From positions 62,001 to 126,000 of the forward strand of contig NZ_KB894494.1 in NCBI RefSeq assembly GCF_000374485.1: a stretch of 64,000 nt of DNA, written 5' to 3'. Source of the stretch: Algicola sagamiensis DSM 14643 (GTDB lineage: Bacteria > Pseudomonadota > Gammaproteobacteria > Enterobacterales > Alteromonadaceae). This document shows, in pieces, positions 1 to 10,055 of the stretch (within the stretch, counting starts at the first letter, position 1; every line of letters starts with the position of its first letter). Under the pieces are notes generated by a model. That model made no database searches. It saw only the letters and a list, made by a program, of their open reading frames with translations, and was not told where the DNA came from. Position numbers and translations under genes: made by a program.

Positions 1-405
1 TACCATGGCAAAGTGATTGCTGGATTTGCAGGTGGTACCGCAGATGCCTTCACACTTTTTGAACGCTTCGAAAGTAAACTAGAGATGCATCAGGGTCATT
101 TAACAAAAGCCGCTGTTGAGTTAGCCAAAGACTGGCGGACTGATCGCATGCTACGTCGATTAGAAGCACTCCTTGCAGTCGCTGACGAAACTGCATCTCT
201 CATTATTTCTGGTAACGGAGATGTCATCCAGCCAGAGCATGACCTCATTGCGATTGGCAGTGGTGGTTCATTTGCACAAGCTGCTGCAACGGCCATGCTG
301 GAAAACACAGAATTGCCAGCGAAAGATATTGTAGAGAAAAGCTTAAAAATCGCAGGCGATATCTGCGTTTATACCAACAGCAATCAGACGATCGAAGAGT
401 TATAA
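1..405 (+). CDS. hslV: ATP-dependent protease subunit HslV (3' part)
   Basis: This is the C-terminal part of the peptidase subunit of the HslVU (ClpQY) protease. The reading frame is open from the first base of the window, so the start codon and the N-terminal catalytic threonine lie upstream. The visible part begins [17 protein letters not shown], a typical HslV segment, and runs through the conserved [12 protein letters not shown] stretch. HslV forms a double hexameric peptidase chamber capped by HslU rings in the cytoplasm. The stop codon is 11 bp before hslU, the usual hslVU operon arrangement, with AAGGAAAG between them as ribosome binding site for hslU. Only the 5' truncation by the window edge is unusual. 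Confidence 0.96.
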   Translation, partial: YHGKVIAGFAGGTADAFTLFERFESKLEMHQGHLTKAAVELAKDWRTDRMLRRLEALLAVADETASLIISGNGDVIQPEHDLIAIGSGGSFAQAAATAMLENTELPAKDIVEKSLKIAGDICVYTNSNQTIEEL

Positions 406-416
406 AGGAAAGCATT

Positions 417-1745
417 ATGTCATCCATGACCCCACGCGAAATTGTTCATGAACTTGACCGTCATATTATCGGTCAAAACAATGCAAAAAAAGCGGTGGCA
501 ATTGCCCTGCGTAACCGTTGGCGTCGCATGCAGCTAAATGACACGCTGCGCGCTGAAGTCACACCGAAAAACATCCTCATGATTGGTCCAACGGGAGTTG
601 GTAAAACCGAAATCGCACGTCGTTTAGCAAAGCTGGCACAAGCGCCTTTCATTAAAGTTGAAGCAACGAAGTTCACTGAAGTTGGTTATGTTGGTAAAGA
701 AGTTGAGACGATCATCCGTGATCTTGTCGATATCTCTGTCAAAATGACTAAAGAAACTGAAATGGAAAAAGTTCGTTTCCGCGCAGAGGAGCAAGCAGAA
801 GACAGAATCCTTGATTCGCTCCTTCCCCGCCCAAAAAACACTTGGGGTGATGAAGAAGAAACAGATGATTCCAATACGCGTCAGATCTTCCGTAAGAAAC
901 TACGCGAAGGCAAACTCGACGATAAAGAAATCGAGATTGATGTCGCTGCATCACAAGTTGGCGTTGAGATCATGGCACCTCCAGGGATGGAAGAGATGAC
1001 TTCACAGCTACAAAACATGTTCCAAAACCTATCCAACGATAAAACGAAGCGTCGTAAATTGACTGTCAAAGAAGCCATGAAAGCACTGACAGAAGAGGAA
1101 GCTGCGAAGCTGGTTAATCAGGAAGACTTAAAAGAAAAAGCTATCCATAACGTTGAACAGAACGGAATTGTGTTCGTCGATGAGATTGACAAAATCTGTA
1201 AACGTGGCGAATCCAGTGGCCCAGATGTTTCTCGCGAAGGGGTTCAGCGTGACTTACTTCCACTTGTTGAAGGCAGTACCGTGAGCACCAAGCATGGCAT
1301 GGTAAAAACGGATCATATTTTGTTTATCGCATCTGGTGCATTCCAAATGGCGAAGCCTTCTGACTTGATCCCAGAGCTCCAAGGCCGTCTTCCGATCCGT
1401 GTTGAACTCGAAGCTTTAAGCGCAGAGGACTTCGAACGTATCCTTACTGAGCCAAATGCCTCATTAACAGAGCAATATAAGGCTCTGATGGCAACTGAAA
1501 GTGTAACCGTAGATTTCTCTGAAGATGGCATCAAGCGTATTGCTGCGGCAGCTTGGCAAGTCAACGAAAAAACTGAAAACATCGGCGCTCGTCGTCTGCA
1601 CACTGTATTAGAAAAGCTGATGGAAGAGATTTCTTTCGATGCTTCTGATAAAGCGGGTAGCGCAATCACCATTGATGAAGCATACGTCAGCAAGTGTCTA
1701 GGTGAGCTGATAGAAGATGAAGATCTCAGTCGCTTCATCCTATAA
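417..1745 (+). CDS. hslU: HslU, ATPase/unfoldase subunit of the HslVU protease
   Basis: This AAA+ unfoldase feeds substrates into HslV. The Walker A motif GPTGVGKT is at about residues 57-64 and a Walker B-type [11 protein letters not shown] at about 250. The family-specific I domain lies between them and is acidic (GDEEETDD). The protein ends EDLSRFIL, the conserved C-terminal tail that inserts into HslV to activate it. At 442 residues it has the normal length. It is co-transcribed with hslV and followed by a strong intrinsic terminator. In relatives hslVU is heat-shock controlled, but its promoter would lie outside this window. Confidence 0.98.
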   Translation: MSSMTPREIVHELDRHIIGQNNAKKAVAIALRNRWRRMQLNDTLRAEVTPKNILMIGPTGVGKTEIARRLAKLAQAPFIKVEATKFTEVGYVGKEVETIIRDLVDISVKMTKETEMEKVRFRAEEQAEDRILDSLLPRPKNTWGDEEETDDSNTRQIFRKKLREGKLDDKEIEIDVAASQVGVEIMAPPGMEEMTSQLQNMFQNLSNDKTKRRKLTVKEAMKALTEEEAAKLVNQEDLKEKAIHNVEQNGIVFVDEIDKICKRGESSGPDVSREGVQRDLLPLVEGSTVSTKHGMVKTDHILFIASGAFQMAKPSDLIPELQGRLPIRVELEALSAEDFERILTEPNASLTEQYKALMATESVTVDFSEDGIKRIAAAAWQVNEKTENIGARRLHTVLEKLMEEISFDASDKAGSAITIDEAYVSKCLGELIEDEDLSRFIL

Positions 1746-1821
1746 TCGCAATCCACTTTAAAGATATATTTTTTAAAAACATAGACTTGAAAGACATATT
1801 CTTGAAAACGGTGTACTGAAT

Positions 1822-1850
1822 ATCGGCTCCGAAAGGGGCCGATTTTTTTT
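1822..1850 (+). terminator. Intrinsic terminator of hslVU
   Basis: A 9-bp GC-rich stem, ATCGGCTCC / GGGGCCGAT with one G-T pair and a GAAA tetraloop, is followed directly by eight T. It sits just upstream of the ribosome binding site of the next gene, so that gene either has a promoter inside or after the hairpin or depends on readthrough. Confidence 0.9.
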
Positions 1851-1861
1851 AGGAGAAACTT

Positions 1862-2230
1862 TTGAAAGCACAAGTGATAAAGCTGCATTATCATCAAAAA
1901 AGTAAAATAATGGATGTCTATTTTGAAGACGATTCCATGTATGGACTTTCCGCAGAATTTCTTCGTGTATTCAGCCCATCTGCTCAAGCGAAGTCACAAT
2001 CGACGCCTGTCGCCCATAAAAAAGATATCGCTATTGATGGCGTTGTCCCAATCGGTAATTACGCTGTACGACTTATTTTTAGCGATAACCACCAGTCCGG
2101 CCTTTACAGTTGGGATTACCTCCAAGAGATTGCGCAAAACCAGCAAACACTCTGGCAGCAATATTTAGAAAAGCTAGAGCATGCAAATGCGAATCGTGAC
2201 ACACAAATTCCAATCCAGTTCAAGCCATAA
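1862..2230 (+). CDS. DUF971 / GBBH-like N-terminal domain protein
   Basis: A 122-residue cytoplasmic protein resembling the DUF971 family (gamma-butyrobetaine hydroxylase-like N-terminal domain). Family hallmarks visible are an early LHYHQKSKIMDVYFED strand, a LSAEFLRV segment and a late VRLIFSDNHQSGLYSWDYL segment. Proteins of this family are often encoded next to hslVU in gammaproteobacteria, which supports the call; I know of no firm biochemical role. The start is a TTG preceded by AGGAGA at a good distance. A region rich in serine and alanine (about residues 41-50) separates the two halves. Confidence 0.8.
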   Translation: MKAQVIKLHYHQKSKIMDVYFEDDSMYGLSAEFLRVFSPSAQAKSQSTPVAHKKDIAIDGVVPIGNYAVRLIFSDNHQSGLYSWDYLQEIAQNQQTLWQQYLEKLEHANANRDTQIPIQFKP

Positions 2231-2293
2231 TACTGACCCGATGTTCAAGTAGTCGAGGTTACTCAAAGCTGTCCCATGATTTAGGAAAAAAAG

Positions 2294-2316
2294 AATATGT
2301 TATACTATAACAACTG
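2294..2316. promoter_or_regulatory. Predicted Zur (zinc uptake regulator) box
   Basis: The core GTTATACTATAAC at 2299-2311 has perfect 6-bp inverted arms (GTTATA / TATAAC) around one base. With flanks it reads GAATATGTTATACTATAACA, close to the gammaproteobacterial Zur consensus as I remember it (GTTATANTATAAC flanked by AAAT/ATTT). TATACT inside it could serve as a -10 element, so bound repressor would block transcription. It overlaps the most upstream in-frame ATG (2297) of the MerC-like gene, which argues that translation starts at 2363. Confidence 0.62.
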
Positions 2317-2362
2317 TGGTAGTATTACGTCTTTTGAAAATGATGAAGTAGGCAAGGCAGAA

Positions 2363-2770
2363 ATGGTACGTCAGGGAAAAAACTTTCTTGATAAAATTGG
2401 GATCGCAATTACATCCTTGTGTGCGGTGCATTGTATTTTATTACCCGCCCTCCTGCCGATACTCCCTTTGATTGGTGTCAACTTTCTTGCAACACACGAA
2501 TTTGAGCATTCTATTCTACTCATCACGATCGTTTTAGGTTCAATCGCGCTCTTTTCTGGCTTCCATCGCTACCACCGCAAGCTGTATCCATTCTACGCGT
2601 TTACCATTGGTATCTTTATCTATTGGAATAAAGACGCACTCGGTGAAACTTACGAACCGTTCGTCCTGATTTTTGGGGCTGTATTTATTGTATTATCTCA
2701 TATTTTAAATATTCGGCTCTGCAACGCATGCCGTGGATGTGACACTCAAGAAAAACATGAAGGGTCATAA
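2363..2770 (+). CDS. MerC domain inner-membrane protein
   Basis: A 135-residue membrane protein of the MerC family. Four hydrophobic segments are visible, the first containing SLCAVHCILLPALLPILP, the Cys-x-x-x-Cys type metal motif in the first helix of MerC. A cytosolic tail ends CNACRGCDTQEKH, with three further cysteines. MerC proteins of mer operons move Hg(II) inwards, but there is no merR, merT or merA here. The Zur box in front points instead to zinc, for example uptake or handling under zinc starvation; that is inference. The start at 2363 was chosen over the in-frame ATG at 2297 because the latter lies in the Zur box; AAGGCAG precedes 2363. Confidence 0.7.
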   Translation: MVRQGKNFLDKIGIAITSLCAVHCILLPALLPILPLIGVNFLATHEFEHSILLITIVLGSIALFSGFHRYHRKLYPFYAFTIGIFIYWNKDALGETYEPFVLIFGAVFIVLSHILNIRLCNACRGCDTQEKHEGS

Positions 2771-2798
2771 CGACCCATCTTAGACGGGAGATGGTGTA

Positions 2799-3335
2799 CT
2801 AGAAAAGCTCGACATCATCCTCTTTAGCATTTTCCATACGCTCCAATTCTTCCTTATAGATATTCAAAGCTTCATCCATCGTCGCACCCTGCATAATTGC
2901 TCTGAACATCAAGCGCTCAGCTTCCATCGTATAGGAGTCTTGAATGCGTTCACGAAGAGAAGCCCACCCTCTTGGGTCATTTAAACTTTCCTCATCTTTC
3001 ACCAGGTCACTGAGACATAGTAAGCTACCAGAGACATGGTCAAGTCGCTGGCAAAGACGATCATAAAACTGGAAAGCCATAATGGCAGCATTAATTTGAT
3101 CGTGCATACTTGTCGCAAGTTTACCGATTTCCAATCTCTGCTCTGGGTCATCCATAGGCTTTTGAGTCAATTCTTGAACTCTGAGGCAAAAATCGACAAG
3201 CTCACGAAATGAAGTGGTTAATGTCTCAACCGATTTATCTCCGTCGGTCAGTCCAGTATGAATTTGAGCAACAGACAACCCTAATAATCTTGCACTCTCG
3301 CTACGAAAACACCACTCTTCAGGAGGATTGCTCAT
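2799..3335 (-). CDS. Conserved hypothetical helical protein
   Basis: A 178-residue soluble, almost entirely helical protein with no signal peptide or membrane segment. A central segment (HDQINAAIMAFQFYDRLCQR) recalls the helical pattern of small chemotaxis-associated proteins in marine gammaproteobacteria, and the C-terminus is acidic (KEDDVELF). I do not recognise a defined family, so the chemotaxis link is only a hint. It lies downstream of metF on the same strand, 56 bp after it, and converges with the merC-like gene. Two chemoreceptor genes occur later in the window but not beside it. Confidence 0.7.
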   Translation of the reverse strand: MSNPPEEWCFRSESARLLGLSVAQIHTGLTDGDKSVETLTTSFRELVDFCLRVQELTQKPMDDPEQRLEIGKLATSMHDQINAAIMAFQFYDRLCQRLDHVSGSLLCLSDLVKDEESLNDPRGWASLRERIQDSYTMEAERLMFRAIMQGATMDEALNIYKEELERMENAKEDDVELF

Positions 3336-3391
3336 CGAAACGGAACCTTATAATTGACTTCCTTTAGGTTTAGCTCAGCCAGCTTCTTTTC

Positions 3392-4333
<942 letters not shown>

Positions 4334-4407
4334 TCAAAATATAGGGTGTAATTACTTTTCATGATGACTAGGTTCTATTTATCTTTCATTCATGTCGCTG
4401 CTGTCAG

Positions 4408-6759
4408 CTATATCTGATGGCACAGACGTTTCAGATCTGCGATCACACCTGCTGCTGTCACATCGTTTCCTGCTCCTGGTCCCCGGATCACAATTGGGTT
4501 TTCAGCATACCTTTCTGACTGGATTTGAAATACATTGTCACATGGCCGGATTGCTGCAAGATCGCTGTCACGAGAAACCATTTCCAAACGAACATTCGCT
4601 TGATAACCATCCTTTAAAACTCGTAGACTTCCAACGTAGCGAAGACAACACTTTTGTCTATTCGCTCGTTGATAAAGAGACAAGATCCAGGCATCAATAT
4701 CATCCCATTGTGAAGCAAGTGTCACCTCAGGGTTTAAGAACTGGGAAGGGAGTAAAGGATCTATCTCGATGTCAGATATGTTCAATGGCACACCCGCTTC
4801 TCTAGCTAGGATCAGTAATTTTCGTTGTACATCTCCACCAGAAATATCTTCCCTTGGATCTGGCTCCGTATATCCTAACGATTGGGCCTCTTGAACTAAT
4901 TCACTAAATCGACGTTGCCCGTCAAACTGACACAACAGCCATGAAAGTGTGCCCGAGAATATCCCCTGAATTTGTGTGATCCTGTCACCTGTCTCAGTTA
5001 ACTCCTGAATTGTATGCTGAACAGGTAATCCAGCGCCTACCGTCGTATTGGATAAGTAAACTCGTCCTTCATTGCTTAAGCACTCTTGAAGCGTTTGTTC
5101 TAAATCGATGGGTTGTGTTTTCCCGTGTTTGTTCGCACCAATCAAGTGACAGCCGGCCTCAACAAGCTGTGGGTATAATGTCGGTAGATCCTGACTGGCT
5201 GTCAGATCAAAAAACACGAGATGTTTGCTCTGCACGGCATGGCAAAATTCAACAAGATCACTTGGCTGATAAGACTGAGCATATTGTTGAAAATCAGACA
5301 GTGCAGAAGGTATCAATAATCCACTCTTATCGAATATCGCTTGTTTTGAATTACAAATTCCAACCAATTGCAGCGAATGATTTGGCCAATTTGCCTGTAA
5401 CGCTGACAGTTGTTGTAAGAAAGTTTGACCGACCTGCCCTATTCCAGCGACAACCAGTGCGATCGACTCTTTCTGACTTGGGAGACATCCAAATAACGCG
5501 ATGAGTGTTTCTGGCTCACACGGCGCATCGAGCAACCATATATATTGATCGTCTGTCGCAATTTCTTTGAGAACCTTCGTTTCACTCTGTATCGCTTGAG
5601 CATGCAAAACTGTACTGAGTGCATCAAACACCTGGTTCTCACTATCCTTTCCTCTAACGACTCCGATTAGCGCAGCTTGACCTTCGTCTTTGACTCTTTG
5701 AGTAAACACTGTATCAAGGAATGGTTTGAGGCGAGCATAGTCATCTTCTTCAACAAGAAGTTCAATCCGTTCGTGGTCATCAACAAGAACCGCTGGACTT
5801 GATGTAAACGCATTGAGGATCGTTTCTTTCTCACGTTGGTTCACATCCTGCAAAACAAGATGACGCCGAAGGTTGGTATTCGTCAGTAACCATTGCTGTT
5901 GCGCGTGTCGATTCACGCGAGTGCCCTGGCTTTGAAAACCGAGATCAGTTTGGCGAACATGGAGAGTCAAATCCGACTGGAGCATTGGCTGCAAGGTTTT
6001 TAAGTGAATAATTGGGTTGCCTAATCTCGCCAATAAACTCAATTGATGAGTTGACACTTCCGTCAGCCTATCATTGTGCACTTTTCTTGGATCAGCAGCA
6101 TAAATACCGTCAACATCCGTCCAAAGAACGACATCTTTTGCATCAATAATATCAGCCAGAAGTGTTGCAGTATAATCACTGCCATTTCTGCCAAATGTGA
6201 CTGTCTGTCCCGCATGATCTCTTGCAATATAACCCGTTACAACAGAGTAGCCGGCAAAGCCCAGGTAAGGCTTTATCAGCGTACGAGATGTGCCAGCGTC
6301 AAATTGTCCATTCTCTTGTCTGAAAAAGTCTCTTGCATCCAGCGCACGCGCCGTATTCCCTCGCGCTTGTAAATAGGCAGAAAGGATACGTGATGACCAG
6401 TGTTCGCCAAGCGCAACTACCTCATCTAACGTTACACCTTCTTTTAAGATCACATCGCAAACATCCAATTGGATCTGTTCAATTAGATTGTATTGAACGT
6501 GTTCTGGTAAAAATAACAATAAGCCGCGTTGATAACTGATTAACTGCGAAATTAAAAAGTCCTGAGATTGCGTTTGCTGGGGTGAATTTGCTTGTATAGA
6601 TAATTCAGCCAATGCAAGCAGCAGGTCCGTCGTATCACCCGCAGCAGACACGACCACCCATTTGACTTCAGACTGGCACACAAGTGCTGCTACGTCTCGA
6701 TAATTCGCTGCTGAGGCAAGACTGCTGCCTCCGAATTTAAACACGCGATCGTGACTCAT
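4408..6759 (-). CDS. metL: Bifunctional aspartokinase / homoserine dehydrogenase II
   Basis: This fusion enzyme catalyses the first and third steps of the aspartate pathway towards methionine. The N-terminal kinase begins FKFGGSSLASAANY and contains VTFGRNGSDYTATLLADI and WTDVDGIYAADPRKV. A divergent ACT-like linker (about residues 300-430) follows. The C-terminal dehydrogenase has VAGIGQVGQTF (NAD(P) binding), GANKHGK and TVGAGLPVQHT. At 783 residues it is a little shorter than E. coli MetL. It follows metB after 3 bp, and gene order together with the met boxes makes it the methionine-controlled isozyme; the threonine-controlled one is thrA in this window. Confidence 0.95.
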   Translation of the reverse strand: MSHDRVFKFGGSSLASAANYRDVAALVCQSEVKWVVVSAAGDTTDLLLALAELSIQANSPQQTQSQDFLISQLISYQRGLLLFLPEHVQYNLIEQIQLDVCDVILKEGVTLDEVVALGEHWSSRILSAYLQARGNTARALDARDFFRQENGQFDAGTSRTLIKPYLGFAGYSVVTGYIARDHAGQTVTFGRNGSDYTATLLADIIDAKDVVLWTDVDGIYAADPRKVHNDRLTEVSTHQLSLLARLGNPIIHLKTLQPMLQSDLTLHVRQTDLGFQSQGTRVNRHAQQQWLLTNTNLRRHLVLQDVNQREKETILNAFTSSPAVLVDDHERIELLVEEDDYARLKPFLDTVFTQRVKDEGQAALIGVVRGKDSENQVFDALSTVLHAQAIQSETKVLKEIATDDQYIWLLDAPCEPETLIALFGCLPSQKESIALVVAGIGQVGQTFLQQLSALQANWPNHSLQLVGICNSKQAIFDKSGLLIPSALSDFQQYAQSYQPSDLVEFCHAVQSKHLVFFDLTASQDLPTLYPQLVEAGCHLIGANKHGKTQPIDLEQTLQECLSNEGRVYLSNTTVGAGLPVQHTIQELTETGDRITQIQGIFSGTLSWLLCQFDGQRRFSELVQEAQSLGYTEPDPREDISGGDVQRKLLILAREAGVPLNISDIEIDPLLPSQFLNPEVTLASQWDDIDAWILSLYQRANRQKCCLRYVGSLRVLKDGYQANVRLEMVSRDSDLAAIRPCDNVFQIQSERYAENPIVIRGPGAGNDVTAAGVIADLKRLCHQI

Positions 6760-6762
6760 ACC

Positions 6763-8022
6763 TTACCACCAGTTTGCTTGTGCTGCGGAGACAGTCAGCT
6801 GTTGTTTGGGGTCACCGCCGATTGCCGGGTTAGCCTGCTCTTGGGTCTGCCGAGTTTGCAGATTCAACGCCTGTGCCAAATCCTGGATAAGATCGTCAGC
6901 ATTCTCAATCCCAACAGAGACTCGTAAAAGCTGCTCTGAAATGCCAGCGGTCTTCTGTGCTTCTTTATCCATCGCAGCATGAGTCATTGTTGCAGGATGG
7001 CAAATTAAGCTTTCAACCCCACCGAGAGACTCCGCAAGTGAAAAGTACTCAAGCGCTGCCACAAAATCGGCTACCGATTGGCCTTCAACCAACTCAAAGC
7101 TCACCATCGCACCAAACCCATGTTGCTGAGCCTTGGCAACTGCATGACCTGGATGATCCGCAAGTCCGGGATAGTAAACTTTTTCCACCGCTGGATGCTC
7201 AGCAAGAAATTCAACAATCGCTTGTGTGTTCTCTAAATGCTGCTTTAAACGTGGATACAAGGTTCTTAAGCCACGCAACGTCAGATAGCTATCAAATGGT
7301 GCACCAGTGATACCAATACAATTTGCCCACCACGCCAGCTCTTCTCCAAGTTCTTTTTCTTTGGCTATCACTGCACCACCGACGACATCGCTGTGACCAT
7401 TGATATATTTGGTCGTGGAATGAATCACGATGTCCGCACCTAAAGTAAGTGGTTGTTGTAGAACTGGCGATAAGAATGTGTTGTCCACACATACAAGTGC
7501 ATTGAGCGTCTTCGCATGTCCGCAAATCTGTTCAATATCCGTAATGCGAAGCAGTGGATTTGATGGTGTTTCTAACCAGATCAATTTCGGCTGGAAAATA
7601 GATAGCTTTGCAAATATCTCCGGATCATTGAAGTCAACGATCTTCAACTGAAACAACCCGCGTTGACTTGCTGAGGTAAATAAACGATAACTGCCCCCAT
7701 AGCAATCATGAGGGATCACAAGCACATCTTCTGGAGATAAAAGCTGCGTGACAAGATGAACGGCTGACATGCCTGTTGAAGTGATAATCCCTTTTTCGCC
7801 CTGTTCCAACTCAGCTAGCGCTTCGCCAAGTAAATCGCGGGTCGGATTACCTGAGCGAGAATAATCGTATTTTCTTGGTTGATTAAAACCAGCAAAGCTG
7901 AAGTTTGAAGAAAGATGAATGGGAGGTACCACCGAACCATGCTGAGTATCGGATTCTATACCTGCACGAACAGCAATGGTTGCTGCTCTTGCGAATGTGG
8001 ATGCATGTTTCACTTCTGACAT
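6763..8022 (-). CDS. metB: Cystathionine gamma-synthase
   Basis: This PLP enzyme condenses activated homoserine with cysteine to cystathionine. The fold-type I Cys/Met metabolism motifs are visible: YDYSRSGNPTRD near residue 55, and the PLP lysine in HSTTKYINGHSDVVGG near 205. At 419 residues it is some 30 longer than E. coli MetB, with an extra C-terminal tail (NPAIGGDPKQQL...ANWW) of low complexity and unknown use. It is the first gene of metBLF, behind two clusters of met boxes. A cystathionine gamma-lyase would look similar; position between metJ and metL decides for metB. Confidence 0.94.
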   Translation of the reverse strand: MSEVKHASTFARAATIAVRAGIESDTQHGSVVPPIHLSSNFSFAGFNQPRKYDYSRSGNPTRDLLGEALAELEQGEKGIITSTGMSAVHLVTQLLSPEDVLVIPHDCYGGSYRLFTSASQRGLFQLKIVDFNDPEIFAKLSIFQPKLIWLETPSNPLLRITDIEQICGHAKTLNALVCVDNTFLSPVLQQPLTLGADIVIHSTTKYINGHSDVVGGAVIAKEKELGEELAWWANCIGITGAPFDSYLTLRGLRTLYPRLKQHLENTQAIVEFLAEHPAVEKVYYPGLADHPGHAVAKAQQHGFGAMVSFELVEGQSVADFVAALEYFSLAESLGGVESLICHPATMTHAAMDKEAQKTAGISEQLLRVSVGIENADDLIQDLAQALNLQTRQTQEQANPAIGGDPKQQLTVSAAQANWW

Positions 8023-8037
8023 ATCAATTACCCATGA

Positions 8038-8100
8038 AGACGTTTAGACGTCTAAAACTTTAGTCAACCTCATGAGAGATGTCAATACGTTTAGACGTCT
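8038..8100. promoter_or_regulatory. Met box operator clusters in the metJ-metB intergenic region
   Basis: Two clusters of the 8-bp MetJ site AGACGTCT are present. Cluster 1: AGACGTTT (8038-8045) and a perfect AGACGTCT (8046-8053). Cluster 2: AGATGTCA (8077-8084), ATACGTTT (8085-8092) and a perfect AGACGTCT (8093-8100). Within each cluster the boxes abut head to tail, as required for cooperative binding of MetJ dimers. They lie between metB and metJ, so MetJ with S-adenosylmethionine should repress both directions. Confidence 0.92.
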
Positions 8101-8176
8101 AAATTTCTAATTATTTGACTGAGCATCTGAAATAGTTACAATTCACATAATCAATCAAGCAAATGAAACAGGTGTT

Positions 8177-8512
8177 ATGGCTAAGTGGAATGGTGAATAT
8201 ATTCACCCTTATGCAGAACATGGTAAAAAATCTCAGCAGGTCAAGAAGATCACGGTTTCGATTCCCCTACGTGTTTTAAAAGTCCTGACAGATGAAAGAA
8301 CACGGCGTCAGGTCAATAACCTTCGTCATGCAACAAACAGCGAACTTTTATGTGAAGCATTTCTGCATGCATTTACAGGTCAGCCGCTTCCCGATGATGA
8401 GGACCTGCAAAAAAATAATCCTGAACTCGTACCAACGAAGGTTCGAAAAATTTTAGAAGAGCGCGGGCTACCGATCCCTGATCTGGATGATTTAGACGCA
8501 GTCGAAGATTAA
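8177..8512 (+). CDS. metJ: Methionine repressor MetJ
   Basis: A ribbon-helix-helix repressor that uses S-adenosylmethionine as corepressor. The sequence matches the family throughout: [32 protein letters not shown] (DNA-contacting beta strand), [18 protein letters not shown] and FTGQPLPDD. At 111 residues it is slightly longer than the 104-residue E. coli protein owing to the C-terminal tail. It is divergent from metBLF with met boxes between, so it is probably autoregulated. Confidence 0.97.
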   Translation: MAKWNGEYIHPYAEHGKKSQQVKKITVSIPLRVLKVLTDERTRRQVNNLRHATNSELLCEAFLHAFTGQPLPDDEDLQKNNPELVPTKVRKILEERGLPIPDLDDLDAVED

Positions 8513-8545
8513 CCCTTTCTCATCAATTCTACTCACAAACCATGT

Positions 8546-8571
8546 CATGCCACCGCCACAAGGATGGCATG
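8546..8571. other. Hairpin downstream of metJ
   Basis: Arms CATGCCA / TGGCATG enclose 12 bases, 33 bp after the metJ stop. No T run follows, so it is at best a weak terminator or a 3'-end stabilising structure. The rest of the 8513-8762 gap between the convergent metJ and malic enzyme genes shows only a small CCACC-AA-GGTGG hairpin near 8670 and no gene. Confidence 0.4.
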
Positions 8572-8762
8572 TACTGTTCAAGGATGTAGCGAGCAATGTG
8601 ATTTAAAAGGGAAAGAATGGTGTAGTCGAGTCAGGTCGTTTCAAAGTTTCTCACTTGCTCATCCACCAAGGTGGTCATGCCCATCATAAAAACGGTTTAA
8701 CCATACACAAAGAGATAATGAAAGTAGATGGATCGAAGAGGTAGATGCATGGAAGAGAATAA

Positions 8763-8799
8763 GCAAAAGCCGTATCAAGCGACCTTGATACGGCTTTAA
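8763..8799 (-). terminator. Intrinsic terminator of the malic enzyme gene
   Basis: A perfect 14-bp inverted repeat, AAAGCCGTATCAAG / CTTGATACGGCTTT, has a 4-base loop and runs into TTTT on the minus strand, 12 bp after the malic enzyme stop codon. AAAG at the other side could give some termination in the plus direction too. Confidence 0.88.
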
Positions 8800-8810
8800 A
8801 AATCAGAAAA

Positions 8811-10055
8811 TTAAGACTGCATGTAGTTTTTAGGCAACTCAATCTGAGCAACACCTGATTCAATCGCAGCATTGGCAACTGCCAAAGCAACGCGTGAACA
8901 AAGTCTTGGATCCATTGGTTTAGGAATAATGTACTCCGGGCCAAACTCAAGTTTATCAACCTTCGAGGCTTTTAAGACTTCAGCCGGAACTGATTCTTTC
9001 GTGATTTCACGGATCGCATGTACTGCAGCGACTTTCATTTCGTCATTAATGGCTGTTGCACGTACATCCAATGCACCACGGAAAATGAATGGGAAGCAAA
9101 GTACATTGTTGACCTGGTTCGGATAATCAGAACGACCTGTCGCCATAATTAAGTCATCGCGTGTTGCTTTTGCCAATTCAGGTTTGATTTCTGGATCTGG
9201 GTTTGAACATGCGAAGACAACAGGGTTTTTATTCATCAGCTTCAATGCTTCTGGAGGTAACACATCTGGACCTGAAACACCAACAAAGACATCAGCGCCT
9301 TCAATTGCATCTTCAAGCGTTCTTCTATCTGTATTATTTGCAAAGAGCTGCTTGTATTCATTTAAGTCATCACGGCGCGTATGGATCACCCCTTTACGGT
9401 CAAGCATGTAGATTTTTTCACGCTGCGCGCCACATTTTATCAAAAGCTCCATACATGCAATCGCGGCTGCACCTGCACCCATACAGACGATTGTTGCCTC
9501 GTGGATCTCTTTACCTTGGATCTCTAGTGCATTCAACAAGCCTGCTGCGGTGACGATTGCCGTACCATGCTGGTCATCATGGAAAATTGGCACACTACAA
9601 CGTTGAATCAACTCTTTCTCAATTTCAAAACACTCAGGCGCCTTAATATCTTCTAAGTTAATGCCACCAAAGGTGTCTGCAATGTTTGCAACCGTATTAA
9701 TAAATTCTTCTGTAGTACGGTGACGGACTTCGATATCAATCGCATCCAAGTTCGCAAAACGTTTGAAAAGAAGCGCTTTCCCTTCCATCACAGGTTTCGA
9801 TGCCAACGGGCCTAAATTACCAAGACCTAGAATGGCTGTTCCATTGGAGATCACCGCAACAAGGTTACCTTTTGCAGTATATTGATATGCATTGTTTGGA
9901 TCTGCTGCAATCTCGCGAACTGGCTCAGCAACACCCGGACTATATGCGAGTGCAAGATGCTCGACTGTCTCAGCGGGTTTTGTCAGCTCGACACTAATCT
10001 TGCCTGGAACTGGATGAGAATGATATTTGAGGGCTTTTTCTTTGAAGTCTGCCAT
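8811..10055 (-). CDS. maeB: Malic enzyme (malate dehydrogenase, oxaloacetate-decarboxylating)
   Basis: This enzyme converts malate to pyruvate and CO2 while reducing NAD(P). It has the short bacterial form of 414 residues, without the phosphotransacetylase-like domain of E. coli MaeB. Visible are [33 protein letters not shown], the metal and substrate region [14 protein letters not shown], the nucleotide loop [11 protein letters not shown] and [14 protein letters not shown] use is likely from similarity to MaeB-type enzymes, but cofactor choice cannot be read with certainty. It stands alone, with AGGA as ribosome binding site and its own terminator. Confidence 0.92.
   Translation of the reverse strand: MADFKEKALKYHSHPVPGKISVELTKPAETVEHLALAYSPGVAEPVREIAADPNNAYQYTAKGNLVAVISNGTAILGLGNLGPLASKPVMEGKALLFKRFANLDAIDIEVRHRTTEEFINTVANIADTFGGINLEDIKAPECFEIEKELIQRCSVPIFHDDQHGTAIVTAAGLLNALEIQGKEIHEATIVCMGAGAAAIACMELLIKCGAQREKIYMLDRKGVIHTRRDDLNEYKQLFANNTDRRTLEDAIEGADVFVGVSGPDVLPPEALKLMNKNPVVFACSNPDPEIKPELAKATRDDLIMATGRSDYPNQVNNVLCFPFIFRGALDVRATAINDEMKVAAVHAIREITKESVPAEVLKASKVDKLEFGPEYIIPKPMDPRLCSRVALAVANAAIESGVAQIELPKNYMQS

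Noticed and set aside
1313-1987. Minus-strand frame of 224 codons antisense to hslU
   Set aside because: It is the shadow of hslU, crosses the hslU terminator and the DUF971 gene, and has no family resemblance.
2297-2362. 22-codon N-terminal extension of the MerC-like protein
   Set aside because: The ATG lies in the Zur-like dyad and probably before the transcription start, and the extension does not resemble MerC proteins.
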